A stretch of 64,000 bases of DNA from Pelagibacter sp047722505 (GCF_047722505.1 NZ_CP159814.1:372001-436000), one strand, 5' to 3'; shown: positions 25,660 through 34,668, numbered from the stretch's first letter. Notes: generated from the sequence alone by a model not told the origin. Translations and numbers: made by a program.

Positions 25660-26214
25660 ATGAGAAATAGAAAAAAAACATTGCAAGTTACTGTAGAGGA
25701 AATGAGAAATTTCTCATTTGCATATATTGAAAGATATGCCCCATCTAAACAGCAACTTAGAACATATCTATTAAAAAAGTATCTAAAAGCAAATTTAGAA
25801 AATATTAAAAAACAAGATATTACAGATTTAATTGACGTTGTTTTGCAAGATCTTGAAAAAACTAAGTTTATCAATGATAAATTCTATTCTGAAAGCAAAT
25901 CAAGAAGCTTAATTCAAAGAGGCAGTTCAGTTAATAAAATTAGAAATTATTTAATGACTAAGGGAATTAACGATCGCTATATTAAAGAAACAATAGATAA
26001 GATCAAAGAGGATAACTCTGACCAAGATTTTTTTTCTGGAATAAAAATATGCAAAAAAAAGAGAATTGGACCAGCTAGGGTAGAGGATAATAGAGCACTA
26101 TTTTACAAAAAAGATATTGCTTTACTAGCAAGAAATGGTTTTGATTTTGAAACATCTAAAAGGATCATGGATATAGACCAAGCTGATTATATTAAAATAA
26201 TTAGATTACTTTAA
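25660..26214 (+). CDS. recX: Regulatory protein RecX
   Basis: 184-residue, largely helical, basic protein. The spaced helices YIERYAPSKQQLRTYLLKKY, FINDKFYSESKSRSLIQRG, SVNKIRNYLMTKGI and DIALLARNGFDFETSKRIM follow the tandem three-helix repeats of RecX, which binds RecA filaments and limits recombinase activity. recA is not adjacent. Its 3' end overlaps the 48-aa minus-strand gene by 9 bp. Confidence 0.83.
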   Translation: MRNRKKTLQVTVEEMRNFSFAYIERYAPSKQQLRTYLLKKYLKANLENIKKQDITDLIDVVLQDLEKTKFINDKFYSESKSRSLIQRGSSVNKIRNYLMTKGINDRYIKETIDKIKEDNSDQDFFSGIKICKKKRIGPARVEDNRALFYKKDIALLARNGFDFETSKRIMDIDQADYIKIIRLL

Positions 26215-26352
26215 TTTCTTTTCTTTCTCTTCCTCTTCAACAAGAGATTTAATTCTATTTCTAATAACATTTTTAATAAATACAAAAACTAATAAGCCAA
26301 AGATGGAAACAGACACTATAATTATTAAAATTACTCTTAATTGTTCATCCAT
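26206..26352 (-). CDS. 48-aa single-pass membrane microprotein coupled to cysQ
   Basis: Short gene of 49 codons. It begins with a TAATG overlap, sharing a base with the cysQ stop, so it is translationally coupled. The product has a short acidic N-terminus (MDEQLR), one strongly hydrophobic helix (about residues 7-27), then a basic-acidic tail rich in Lys and Glu (RNRIKSLVEEEEKEKK). That layout resembles the membrane-anchor ends of proteins such as ZipA, but there is no further domain. Function unknown. It runs 9 bp into the convergent recX 3' end. Confidence 0.62.
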   Translation of the reverse strand: MDEQLRVILIIIVSVSIFGLLVFVFIKNVIRNRIKSLVEEEEKEKKLK

Positions 26353-27122
26353 TATAATATATTTTTACTTTTTAAGATTAAACTTGGGTTTTTAAACTCA
26401 GGTTTCCCGTAGAGTATTTCATTATAATTAAAATCAGTTACTTTACCTCCAGAGTGCTCAAGGATTGCGTGACCTGCAGCAATATCCCATTCACAAGCTC
26501 TTGGTTCAGCAACATACATGTCAAATTCACCTGCCGCAATAACACAAAATTTTAATGAACTTTTCATTTTTTGAAAGGAACTTATTTTATATTTTTTATG
26601 AATTTCTAAAATTTCAGGCTTAAGAACGTTTGAATAACTTACTGCAGTATATTCATTTAAGTCTTTCTTTTTATTTATTAAAGAAATTTCTTGGTTATCA
26701 ATTAGCTCATAACTATGGGATAGACCGTAAGAGTAAAAAACTCTTTTTTTCGCTGGAACTGTTATGATTCCAATAGCTGGTTTTTTATCTAATATTAATG
26801 CTGCATTTAAAGTAAATTCATCACGGTTATTTATATAATCTCTAGTGCCATCAATTGGATCGATTAACCAAAAATTATTTAAATCAGAATCCATCTTATG
26901 ATTTGCACTCTCTTCTGAAACAACAGCAATATTTGGAGTTATTTCTTGGATCTTGCGGGTTAAAATTTTATTAACTTCAATATCTCCATTACTTACAGGA
27001 GTATTGTCTGACTTAATTTCTTTTTTTAAACCAGCTTCTCTTAAATCTAAAGCTACCCTACTTGCTTTATTAAAAGTTTCTATTAGTGAAAGAGTAATTT
27101 TCTTTTTTTCTTCAAGGTTCAT
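26352..27122 (-). CDS. cysQ: 3'(2'),5'-bisphosphate nucleotidase CysQ
   Basis: 256-residue lithium-sensitive phosphatase of the inositol monophosphatase superfamily. The metal site is VSEESANH, then LIDPIDGTRDYI, and the later WDIAAGHAILEHSGG motif. The family removes the 3' phosphate of PAP left by sulfotransfer, recycling PAPS-derived nucleotide. A sulfotransferase gene occurs at 47 kb, so CysQ would have a substrate source in this cell. The gene overlaps the DUF3553 gene by 4 bp and is coupled to the 48-aa microprotein. Confidence 0.88.
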   Translation of the reverse strand: MNLEEKKKITLSLIETFNKASRVALDLREAGLKKEIKSDNTPVSNGDIEVNKILTRKIQEITPNIAVVSEESANHKMDSDLNNFWLIDPIDGTRDYINNRDEFTLNAALILDKKPAIGIITVPAKKRVFYSYGLSHSYELIDNQEISLINKKKDLNEYTAVSYSNVLKPEILEIHKKYKISSFQKMKSSLKFCVIAAGEFDMYVAEPRACEWDIAAGHAILEHSGGKVTDFNYNEILYGKPEFKNPSLILKSKNIL

Positions 27123-27289
27123 TTATACAATTTTTCTAATTGAATTATTTTTGAATTAATAACTTTTTTCCCAACATTTTCAAAATTTACAGTAACTTTA
27201 CCATTAATTATTGATTGAACTTGTCCAGTTCCCCAATCTTTGTTGTTAGGGTTAGTAACTTTGTCGCCTGGCTCAAAATCTAAAATCAT
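27119..27289 (-). CDS. DUF3553 small protein
   Basis: 56-residue protein beginning at the ATG at 27289. FEPGDKVTNPNNKDWGTGQ and VTVNFENVGKKVIN match the DUF3553 family, a small beta-barrel-like domain also seen as a tail on some DNA helicases. I reject the longer form starting at 27337 because it would overlap the divergent mnmA gene and adds a non-conserved hydrophobic tail. It is the first gene of the DUF3553 - cysQ - microprotein run. Confidence 0.75.
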   Translation of the reverse strand: MILDFEPGDKVTNPNNKDWGTGQVQSIINGKVTVNFENVGKKVINSKIIQLEKLYK

Positions 27290-27330
27290 TAATTTACTTA
27301 TAGTTAATATACTAATAAATATCATTAAAT

Positions 27331-28446
27331 ATGACAAAATTGAATTCCATTGGAATAGCTAAAGAACCAAAAAATACTTTAGTTGTTGTTGCAATGTCAG
27401 GTGGAGTTGATTCTTCAACAGTCGCAGCCATGATGAAAAATGAAGGTTACAACGTTATTGGTATCACTTTAAAACTTTATAACGATAGTAAAGAGACAGC
27501 TTCTTCAAAACAATGTTGTGCAGGTCAAGATATTATGGATGCAAAAAGAGTAGCTGATAAATTAAAGATAGAGCATAAAATCTTATATTATCAAAATAGA
27601 TTTAAAGAAGGTGTTATTGATAATTTTATAGATAGTTATTTAAATGGAGAGACTCCAATCCCATGTGTTCAATGCAATAAAACAGTTAAGTTTACAGACT
27701 TATTTGGAGAGGCTAAAAGATTAAAAGCAGATGCCCTAGTTACAGGTCATTACGTTAAAAGTATCACAGATGAAAATAATACAGATATGTACAGAGGAAT
27801 TGATTTAAATAGAGATCAAAGTTATTTTTTATTTAATACCACAAAAGATCAATTAAATTTTTTAAGATTTCCTTTAGGCAATCTTCTTAAAGATGAAACT
27901 AGAAGTATTGCAAGAGAGCTTGATCTTAATGTTGCAGATAAACCTGATAGTCAAGATATCTGCTTTGTCCCAAATGGAGACTACGCTTCAGTTATAGAAA
28001 AGTTTAGACCAAACTCTTTTAGCAAAGGTAACATTAAAAATATGAATGGTGAAGTGATAGGAGTTCATGATGGCATTATCAATTATACAATTGGTCAAAG
28101 AAAAGGAATTAGAGTTTCTGATAAGAACCCATTGTATGTAGTAAAGATTATCGCTGATAAAAATGAAATTATTGTTGGTGTTAAAGAGCATCTTGTTAAA
28201 ACAAAAATAAATTTAAAAGATTTAAATATTATTACAAATGATCAAAATGATTTTGAAAATGAATTGTTTGTAAAAGTAAGATCTACTGGAAGATTGATTA
28301 AAGCCAAGATAGATATCAATGATACCAATGCGAACGTTAATTTATTGGAAGAAGAACATGGTATTGCACCAGGCCAAGCATGTGTTTTTTATTCAAAAAA
28401 TAATAATGGCTATAAGGTTCTTGGTGGGGGCTGGATAACAAGTTAA
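27331..28446 (+). CDS. mnmA: tRNA 2-thiouridylase MnmA
   Basis: 371-residue ATP-pyrophosphatase. The P-loop SGGVDSSTVAAMM is near residue 25, the first catalytic Cys is in PCVQCNKTVKF, and the second is in DSQDICFVPNGDY. The C-terminal beta-barrel ends with APGQACVFY. It thiolates U34 of tRNA for Lys, Glu and Gln using persulfide sulfur. It is divergent from the DUF3553 gene across only 41 bp and meets the membrane-protein gene convergently with a 4-bp overlap. Confidence 0.95.
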   Translation: MTKLNSIGIAKEPKNTLVVVAMSGGVDSSTVAAMMKNEGYNVIGITLKLYNDSKETASSKQCCAGQDIMDAKRVADKLKIEHKILYYQNRFKEGVIDNFIDSYLNGETPIPCVQCNKTVKFTDLFGEAKRLKADALVTGHYVKSITDENNTDMYRGIDLNRDQSYFLFNTTKDQLNFLRFPLGNLLKDETRSIARELDLNVADKPDSQDICFVPNGDYASVIEKFRPNSFSKGNIKNMNGEVIGVHDGIINYTIGQRKGIRVSDKNPLYVVKIIADKNEIIVGVKEHLVKTKINLKDLNIITNDQNDFENELFVKVRSTGRLIKAKIDINDTNANVNLLEEEHGIAPGQACVFYSKNNNGYKVLGGGWITS

Positions 28447-29138
28447 CTTTTCTTTTTCCACATAAAATAAGTTAACAAATAAAAAGTTATTACACCTAAA
28501 AAATAATTCCATTCGAGTGCATGTTTAACAAATTTAAATGTATTTCCAGGCCAACTAATTATTGGAATAGCAATTATGGCAACTAAGATTAGCACTGAAA
28601 CTAAAATTAATTTTAATTTTAAAACTTTAACATTTATAAATTTAGATAACTCTTTTTTAAAAGAATAAAGTGCTACTACTAAGTAGGCCTGTGCTGCAAC
28701 TTCAAATATGATAAATAACAGCATTATCACTCTTCTAAATAATTTATAAAAATTATTATCAAATTCAATTCCAAGAAATATTGAATGAATTATTAGCGCA
28801 GTTGCTGACCCTAAACCAAAAAATAAAATTTTCTTGAGATGCTTATAGTTCTTATTAAAGCTTAGTAATATATCTCTATTAAGGTACCAATATTTTATGA
28901 GCAAAAATGATGTTAAAAACATAGCTGGTTTAAATATTAGCCAGCTAGGGTAAGGTCTTGCGGTTCTACTAATTGATGCACCCCCATCAATATATGGAAA
29001 TGTATTGTGTATAATGTCTTCTTGGTCAGGAAACAACCATTGGAATTCTGTAATCAATATTAGGCAAGCATTTACTGCAACGAATGGAATAATAAATATC
29101 CAAATGCTTATAGATTTAGCTTTGTTAATCTTATCCAT
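28443..29138 (-). CDS. Six-helix membrane protein, Frag1/DRAM-like
   Basis: 231-residue protein with about six hydrophobic helices. The loop TFPYIDGGASISRTARPYPSWLIF after helix 1 resembles the lumenal loop of the Frag1/DRAM/Sfk1 family, as does the ending around HALEWNYFLGV, but the match is loose. Function unknown. The ATG lies 8 bp after the stop of the 27-aa basic peptide gene, so both are on one transcript. Confidence 0.5.
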   Translation of the reverse strand: MDKINKAKSISIWIFIIPFVAVNACLILITEFQWLFPDQEDIIHNTFPYIDGGASISRTARPYPSWLIFKPAMFLTSFLLIKYWYLNRDILLSFNKNYKHLKKILFFGLGSATALIIHSIFLGIEFDNNFYKLFRRVIMLLFIIFEVAAQAYLVVALYSFKKELSKFINVKVLKLKLILVSVLILVAIIAIPIISWPGNTFKFVKHALEWNYFLGVITFYLLTYFMWKKKS

Positions 29139-29146
29139 TAAAGGAA

Positions 29147-29230
29147 CTATTTTTTTTTGTTTTTTCGCTTAGCTCTTCTTTTTTTAGAGCCCTGTTTTCT
29201 TCGACCTCTATGTTTTTTTGGGTAACCCAT
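29147..29230 (-). CDS. 27-aa extremely basic peptide
   Basis: Open frame of 27 codons plus TAG with AGGA as ribosome site before its ATG. The product begins MGYPKKHRGRRK, and 16 of its 27 residues are Lys or Arg, with one His and no acidic residue. Such size and charge recall minimal ribosomal proteins (for example bTHX or L36-like peptides), but the sequence does not match one that I know. It precedes a membrane-protein gene by 8 bp. Short length leaves some risk of chance, although AT-rich DNA seldom yields so many Arg codons. Confidence 0.6.
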   Translation of the reverse strand: MGYPKKHRGRRKQGSKKRRAKRKNKKK

Positions 29231-29303
29231 ATTATCCTATTATTAATTTTATTGACGTAATTCGAGGGATATAGCATTGTCCCTTTAACATATCAAATTT
29301 TTT

Positions 29304-30479
29304 ATGACAAAATCATTTAAGACTTTTCTCAAACATACTGCAAAAGATTACCATAATCAGTCAGTTAACCCCCCTGTAGTGAGAGCCTCGACTATTATCT
29401 TTAAATCCATGCAAGATATCAGGAAAATGCAGGATAAGAGTAAAAATGATCCAACAGGTGGACATTTTGATTATGGAAGACAGGGAACATCAACAACCCA
29501 TGTTTTATCTCAGATACTTAAAGAAATGGAAGAGTGCTATCATGTATTTTTAACACCGACTGGCTTTGGATCAGTTTTTTTATCTATCTTTAGTGTTGTT
29601 CGTCCTGGTGACGAAATTATTGTAGCAGACCCAGCATATTCACCTACGAGAATTTTAACTCAAGATTTTTTAAAAGAATTTAATATAAAATCTATTTTTT
29701 ACGATCCACATGATTTAAAAACTTTAGAAAAAGCGATTACAAAAAAAACAAAATTAATTTTTGTTGAAAATCCAGGAAGTAACACATTTGATTTTCAAGA
29801 TTTAGGTAAAATAGTATCGATTGCAAAAAAGAATAAAATTTTTTCAGCTATTGACAATACTTGGGGAACACCCTATTTTTTAAAACCCATTAAACTTGGA
29901 TTTGATATGTCAATTGTATCTGCTACGAAATATTATTCAGGTCACTCCGATGTTATGGGTGGAAGTCTTGCGGTTAATAAAAAAGTTTTTAAACAAATTG
30001 ACAAGACAAATAAAATAACTGGTTTAAGACTTGGACCAGATGATGCATATTTAATAACAAGAGGACTTAGAACTTTAGACATTAGATTAGATAAGCACGA
30101 AAAAAGTGCAAAGCAAGTAGCTGAATTTTTATCTAATTATAAAAATATAAAACTTTTATACCCTCATAAAAAAGATTCATTTAATTTTAGAATGTGGAAA
30201 AAATATTATTCTGGTGCTTCAGGATTGATGGGCTTAAAAATTAAATCTAAGAATAAAAACTCAGTAATTAAGTTTGTTAATTCTTTAAAATTATTTGGTT
30301 ATGGGTATAGCTGGGGTGGATTTGAAAGCCTTGCATTATATCAAGATAAGCGTGAACAAGGGAATAGAGAGTATCTAAAATTAGCAAAAGATGAACATCT
30401 GGTTAGATTGCATATTGGTTTAGAGGATCCAAAAGATCTGATAGATGATTTAAAAAAATCTCTTAAACACGTTAAATGA
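29304..30479 (+). CDS. metC: Cystathionine beta-lyase / Cys-Met metabolism PLP enzyme
   Basis: 391-residue pyridoxal-phosphate enzyme of the Cys/Met metabolism family. FDYGRQGTSTTHVL near the start binds the phosphate of the neighbouring subunit, and SATKYYSGHSDVMGGS contains the catalytic Lys. The late GYGYSWGGFESLA stretch is typical of cystathionine beta-lyases that make homocysteine. Another enzyme of the family, such as a gamma-lyase, cannot be excluded. The stop overlaps the MFS gene's start by 4 bp (ATGA). Confidence 0.85.
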   Translation: MTKSFKTFLKHTAKDYHNQSVNPPVVRASTIIFKSMQDIRKMQDKSKNDPTGGHFDYGRQGTSTTHVLSQILKEMEECYHVFLTPTGFGSVFLSIFSVVRPGDEIIVADPAYSPTRILTQDFLKEFNIKSIFYDPHDLKTLEKAITKKTKLIFVENPGSNTFDFQDLGKIVSIAKKNKIFSAIDNTWGTPYFLKPIKLGFDMSIVSATKYYSGHSDVMGGSLAVNKKVFKQIDKTNKITGLRLGPDDAYLITRGLRTLDIRLDKHEKSAKQVAEFLSNYKNIKLLYPHKKDSFNFRMWKKYYSGASGLMGLKIKSKNKNSVIKFVNSLKLFGYGYSWGGFESLALYQDKREQGNREYLKLAKDEHLVRLHIGLEDPKDLIDDLKKSLKHVK

Positions 30480-31696
30480 ATTCAGAAAAATTTATTAAAA
30501 ATAAAACAGCTTTAATAACGCTGATTGCAGCCTGTGTTGTAGTTTTGATTTCTCTTGGAGTTAGACAAACCTTTGGTCTATTTTTTATGGATTTTAAAAA
30601 TGACCTAGATATTTCAATAACTCAATCTGGATTAGCAATAGGTATTCAAATGTTAATGTGGGGTTTAACAGGTCCTATATTTGGAGCCATTGCTGATAAA
30701 TATGGTGGACATAAAGCAATTTGTTTAGCATTTGTTTTTTATATTTTAGGGATTTACTTTTTGTATACTGGTCCAAATACTGGAATTTTTTTTCAAATCG
30801 ATTTAGGACTTTTAGTTGGAATTGGTTTAGGCGGAACTGCAATTAGTATTCCAATGTCAATTGTTGGTAAACATTTCCCACTATCAAACAGAACTATAGC
30901 CATGAGTATAGTCACAGCCGTTGGTTCTTTGGGTTATTTTATCTCTCCACTTTATACGAGTTATTCGTTAATTAAAAATGGATGGGTGGACACACTTTTT
31001 GTATTCACAATATTCTTGTTTATTGGACTTATAATAGCTTTTTTTGTCAGATCTCCATCTGCAGCTCAATCTATTGAAAAACCAAACAACCAAAGTGCCT
31101 TTGACGCTCTAAGGGAAGCTTTTAAAAACAAAAGTTACATACTGCTTACATCTGGCTTTTTTGTATGTGGTTTTCATATAACTTTAGTTGGAACCCATGT
31201 TCCAAAATACGTAATTGATAGAGGCCTAGAAAGTTGGACTGCAGCTGCAATTCTATCCTTAATTGGACTATTTAACATTTTTGGTTCTTTATTAAGCGGA
31301 TATCTTTCTACAAAAATTAGTAAAAAAATTATTTTAAGTTCTATTTATGCACTAAGGGGTGTTTCAATAATCTTATTTATATTTTTACCAGCAAGCAATA
31401 TTAATGCATTTATCTTTGGTGCAAGTTTTGGTTTTCTATGGCTATCAACAGTACCTGCAACAAGTGGTATAGTGGCTCATATTTTTGGAACAAAGTATTT
31501 AGGTGTATTATATGGAATAGTTTTTTTAAGTCATCAAGTAGGTTCATTCTTTGGAGCTTTCCTTGGAGGATTATTTCATGATTTATATGGCTCTTATGAT
31601 TATGCCTGGTATTTAGCAATTGCTTTATCTGTTTTTGCAGCAATAATACATTTACCAATTAAGGAAGAAGCAGTTCTAAGATTAAAAACAGAATAG
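30476..31696 (+). CDS. MFS family transporter
   Basis: 406-residue protein with twelve helices. The loop GAIADKYGGHKAICLA between helices 2 and 3 is the Major Facilitator signature, and a second related loop follows helix 8 (GYLSTKISKKIILSS). The FGLFFMDFKNDLDISITQSG start is seen in the oxalate/monocarboxylate-type MFS group. Substrate unknown. It starts within the stop of the cystathionine beta-lyase gene (ATGA overlap), so the two are coupled. Confidence 0.85.
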   Translation: MNSEKFIKNKTALITLIAACVVVLISLGVRQTFGLFFMDFKNDLDISITQSGLAIGIQMLMWGLTGPIFGAIADKYGGHKAICLAFVFYILGIYFLYTGPNTGIFFQIDLGLLVGIGLGGTAISIPMSIVGKHFPLSNRTIAMSIVTAVGSLGYFISPLYTSYSLIKNGWVDTLFVFTIFLFIGLIIAFFVRSPSAAQSIEKPNNQSAFDALREAFKNKSYILLTSGFFVCGFHITLVGTHVPKYVIDRGLESWTAAAILSLIGLFNIFGSLLSGYLSTKISKKIILSSIYALRGVSIILFIFLPASNINAFIFGASFGFLWLSTVPATSGIVAHIFGTKYLGVLYGIVFLSHQVGSFFGAFLGGLFHDLYGSYDYAWYLAIALSVFAAIIHLPIKEEAVLRLKTE

Positions 31697-31700
31697 AAAA

Positions 31701-32864
31701 TTGAATAAGAAAAAATACTTACTAGATTTAGATAATTCAAAAAAACCTTTTATAATCTATAAATCAGATGAGGGATTTGATCTTTATACAGACTTTTCAA
31801 AAAAGATTATTTTAAATAATAATAATATTGAAAAATTCATTAACAAAAATACTAAATTAAAATCTATCCGTAAAGAAACAGACCTGTTTATTGGTTTTTT
31901 TGGCTATGAAATACTTAATAACTTAATTGATATAAAAATCAAAAAACAAAAAACAATAAATTTCCCTAAAGGAATATTTTACAAACCTGAAACAAAAATA
32001 AAATTTTCAAATAATTTAGAATATAAAAAAACTAGATCATCAAATCCTAATGATTTGTTTAGAATAAATATTAATAAAAAATCGTATAAAATAATATTTG
32101 ATAAATTTAAAAAAAAAATAAAATCTGGTCAAACATACCAGATTAAAATTTGCACCAAATATAGTAATAAATCTGAAATAGATGCTTTAGATTTTTTTGG
32201 AAGGCTAGTAAAAAGTAATTTAGCGCCTGAAGCTTTTATGATTAAGGATAAAAATTATTCTATAATAAGCTGTTCACCTGAAAATTTGATAACAAAAAAA
32301 AATAATTTTATAACAACAAAGCCTATAGCGGGCACTTTAAAGAAAACCAAAAAATTAGATAAGAATAAAGCCCTTACTTTTTTTAGAAAAAACTTGAAAG
32401 AAACCAAAGAGCACAACATGATTGTTGATATGGAAAGAAATGATTTATCTAAAATATGCAAACCAGGCACAGTAAAAATCTTAAAGAAAAAGATAGTTGA
32501 GGAATACAAGGATCTTTATCATTACGTAAGTTTAATAGGAGGTCAGCTCAAGAGTAAAGTTACTTCATTAGAGATTATAAAAGCGATGATGCCTGGTGGA
32601 TCAGTAATTGGATGTCCAAAAATTAGCACTTTAAATTTGTTAAATAGGCAGGAAAAACAAAATAGAAATATTTACACAGGAAGCTTTGGTTACTTAAAAT
32701 TCAATGGAGATATGAGGTTTAATATTATTATTAGATCAATATTAAATTTTAAAGGTAAATCAGAAATATCAGTTGCTTCAGGGGTGGTAATAGACAGTAA
32801 TGCTGTACATGAATTTAATGAAAATTACATTAAAGCAAAATCATTAATAGATCTTTACAAATGA
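31701..32864 (+). CDS. pabB: Chorismate-binding enzyme, aminodeoxychorismate synthase component I (PabB-like)
   Basis: 387-residue enzyme with the TrpE/PabB catalytic core: GQTYQIKICTKY, SCSPENLI, EHNMIVDMERNDLSK, the GGSVIGCPK turn and ASGVVIDS. With PabA it would form 4-amino-4-deoxychorismate for folate. The core motif reads P208-I-A-G-T; many PabB proteins carry PIKGT, with the Lys thought to be a nucleophile, whereas anthranilate synthase has PIAGT, so the product is not certain. The neighbouring PLP lyase supports PabB. The start is TTG, just after the MFS stop, with no closer ATG that keeps the N-terminus. Confidence 0.75.
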   Translation: MNKKKYLLDLDNSKKPFIIYKSDEGFDLYTDFSKKIILNNNNIEKFINKNTKLKSIRKETDLFIGFFGYEILNNLIDIKIKKQKTINFPKGIFYKPETKIKFSNNLEYKKTRSSNPNDLFRININKKSYKIIFDKFKKKIKSGQTYQIKICTKYSNKSEIDALDFFGRLVKSNLAPEAFMIKDKNYSIISCSPENLITKKNNFITTKPIAGTLKKTKKLDKNKALTFFRKNLKETKEHNMIVDMERNDLSKICKPGTVKILKKKIVEEYKDLYHYVSLIGGQLKSKVTSLEIIKAMMPGGSVIGCPKISTLNLLNRQEKQNRNIYTGSFGYLKFNGDMRFNIIIRSILNFKGKSEISVASGVVIDSNAVHEFNENYIKAKSLIDLYK

Positions 32865-33418
32865 TATATATCATTGATCATCAAGACTCGTTTACTCACA
32901 ACGTAGTACATCAATTTGAAAATTTTGATGAAGTAGTTTGTACAAATTTTAACAAAATAAACGAAAATAAATTAAATAAAGCAGGTATTATTGTTTTTTC
33001 ACCAGGCCCAGGTGCTCCAAAAGATTATCCCACAAGTTCAGAGATTTATAAAAAATTCAAAGGTAAAAAAAAAATTATTGGAATTTGTCTTGGGTTCCAA
33101 CAAATTCTGCATTGTGAAAATGGAAAAATAATTGAACAAAAAAAGATTTATCATGGTTTTCAATCTAAAATAAAAGTAACTAGCAAAAACTCATTATTCA
33201 AAAAAAATAGTCAATTCACTGTAGGTAGATATCACTCTCTAAAACTAAAGGAGCCATTTACTGCGAAAAATTTTGAAATTACAATGAGGTGTGCTATCTC
33301 CAATACAGCAATGACAATAGAAAATAATAAAGAAAAAATATATGGCTTTCAATTTCACCCAGAATCTTTTTTAACTGAAAATGGTAACTTACTTATTAAA
33401 AAAATCTTATCAGCATAA
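32861..33418 (+). CDS. pabA: Glutamine amidotransferase, PabA/TrpG
   Basis: 185-residue class I glutamine amidotransferase. The nucleophile is C76 in IIGICLGFQQIL, and the His-Glu pair lies in FQFHPES. It makes ammonia from glutamine for the chorismate-binding partner encoded upstream, whose stop it overlaps by 4 bp (ATGA). The same protein could serve anthranilate synthase. The next gene starts 38 bp before its end. Confidence 0.87.
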   Translation: MIYIIDHQDSFTHNVVHQFENFDEVVCTNFNKINENKLNKAGIIVFSPGPGAPKDYPTSSEIYKKFKGKKKIIGICLGFQQILHCENGKIIEQKKIYHGFQSKIKVTSKNSLFKKNSQFTVGRYHSLKLKEPFTAKNFEITMRCAISNTAMTIENNKEKIYGFQFHPESFLTENGNLLIKKILSA

Positions 33419-34151
33419 AACCTACAAAGAGATTAATTTTAAAGATCTTTGGGGGGATAATGGTGTATTTACCACTATGTGGATTTTTGGAAAACCAACT
33501 AAGATACTTTTTTTTAAAAAACATATCAAAAATTTAATAAAATCTTTAAAAGTTTACAAACTAAACACCACAAATCTTGAAAAAAATATTCTTAAATTAA
33601 TAAAATTAAATATCGATAAAAAAAAATCTTATAATCATCTCCTTAGAGTTGCTGTAAATAAAAAGATGATATCAATTTCTTTAAGAAATAGAATAACTCC
33701 TAAATTAAATTTTAATTTAAAGCTTATTAGTCACAAACGATTTGACCCTAAGTATAAAAATCTTAAATATAGCTTTATACTAAAACATTTATCAAAAATG
33801 GATAACGCCACTTCAGATGTAGGACTTTGTTATAAAAATATGATTTTAGAAAGTGGAACTTCAAATATGTTATTTATAAAAAATGATAAAGTGTACTCTC
33901 CAATAAATAATATTTATAAGGGTATCACTTATAAGTTTTTTAATAAAAAATTAGGCAAGATTATTAACAAAGATATTTTGATAAAAACTTTATCTGAATA
34001 TAATGAAATTCTTCTTATTGGTTCTGGAAAAGGTGTTGCATCAATAAAAAATATTAATGAAATTAAGTGGAAGAGAAAAAGTTTAAAATTTTATAGAATG
34101 TTATCTAGTTTTTATAAAAGTGAATTTAACAAATGCTCTATTTATAGATAA
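33381..34151 (+). CDS. pabC: Class IV PLP enzyme, aminodeoxychorismate lyase-like (PabC)
   Basis: 256-residue protein of the branched-chain aminotransferase / D-amino acid aminotransferase fold type. SFILKHLSKMDNATSD holds the presumed PLP lysine, and ILESGTSNMLFIKNDKVYSP matches the family E-x-x-x-x-N-x-F region. Placed after pabB and pabA, it is most likely aminodeoxychorismate lyase, making p-aminobenzoate. The start overlaps pabA by 38 bp, unusually long, so the true start may be a few codons later. Lys-rich, with a weak match. Confidence 0.68.
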   Translation: MVTYLLKKSYQHKTYKEINFKDLWGDNGVFTTMWIFGKPTKILFFKKHIKNLIKSLKVYKLNTTNLEKNILKLIKLNIDKKKSYNHLLRVAVNKKMISISLRNRITPKLNFNLKLISHKRFDPKYKNLKYSFILKHLSKMDNATSDVGLCYKNMILESGTSNMLFIKNDKVYSPINNIYKGITYKFFNKKLGKIINKDILIKTLSEYNEILLIGSGKGVASIKNINEIKWKRKSLKFYRMLSSFYKSEFNKCSIYR

Positions 34152-34155
34152 AATT

Positions 34156-34554
34156 ATGTTTGACCCAAACAACCCTTGTTTATTCTGTAATTCCAAACAA
34201 AGTGGTTTAACTGCTGAAAATGAGTTAGCTTATGCTAGTTATGATACATATCCTGTGTCTGAATTTCATTGTTTAATTATTCCAAAACGTCATGTTAAGG
34301 ACTATTTTGATTTAAGTGATAATGAAGTGATTGCGTGCAATAATCTTATTAAGCAAATTAAAGAAGAAATATTGTTAAAAGATCCTATGGTTAAAGGATT
34401 TAATATTGGAACAAATGCTGGAAAAGTTTCAGGACAATCAATTTTACATTGTCACATTCATTTAATGCCAAGAAGAGAGGGTGATGTTGAAAACCCACAA
34501 GGTGGTGTAAGGTCAGTTATTCCTTTAAAACAACATTATAAACGTAAAGTGTAA
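34156..34554 (+). CDS. HIT family nucleotide-binding protein
   Basis: 132-residue histidine-triad protein. The triad is HCHIHLMPRRE, and CLFCNSKQSG at the start gives the zinc-binding Cys pair seen in some HIT proteins. These hydrolyse AMP-linked or dinucleoside polyphosphate compounds. I chose the ATG at 34156, four bases after the pabC stop, rather than the upstream ATG at 34120 inside pabC. The 114 bp that follow, before aprM, show no gene. Confidence 0.85.
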   Translation: MFDPNNPCLFCNSKQSGLTAENELAYASYDTYPVSEFHCLIIPKRHVKDYFDLSDNEVIACNNLIKQIKEEILLKDPMVKGFNIGTNAGKVSGQSILHCHIHLMPRREGDVENPQGGVRSVIPLKQHYKRKV

Positions 34555-34668
34555 GTTGTATTTTTATTGTTAAATAGCGCACCTAATAACGGTTGATCTA
34601 TCATTTCAACTATATTAAAAACTCAAAATTAAGTTTCAATAAAATAGTTATAAAGGGTAATATTCTAT

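Noticed and set aside
27290..27337. Longer form of the DUF3553 protein
   Set aside because: It would overlap the divergent mnmA gene, and the added residues do not belong to the family.
34555..34668. Promoter for the apr cluster
   Set aside because: The best TTGATC match lacks a convincing -10 at proper spacing; a promoter surely exists, but I cannot place it.
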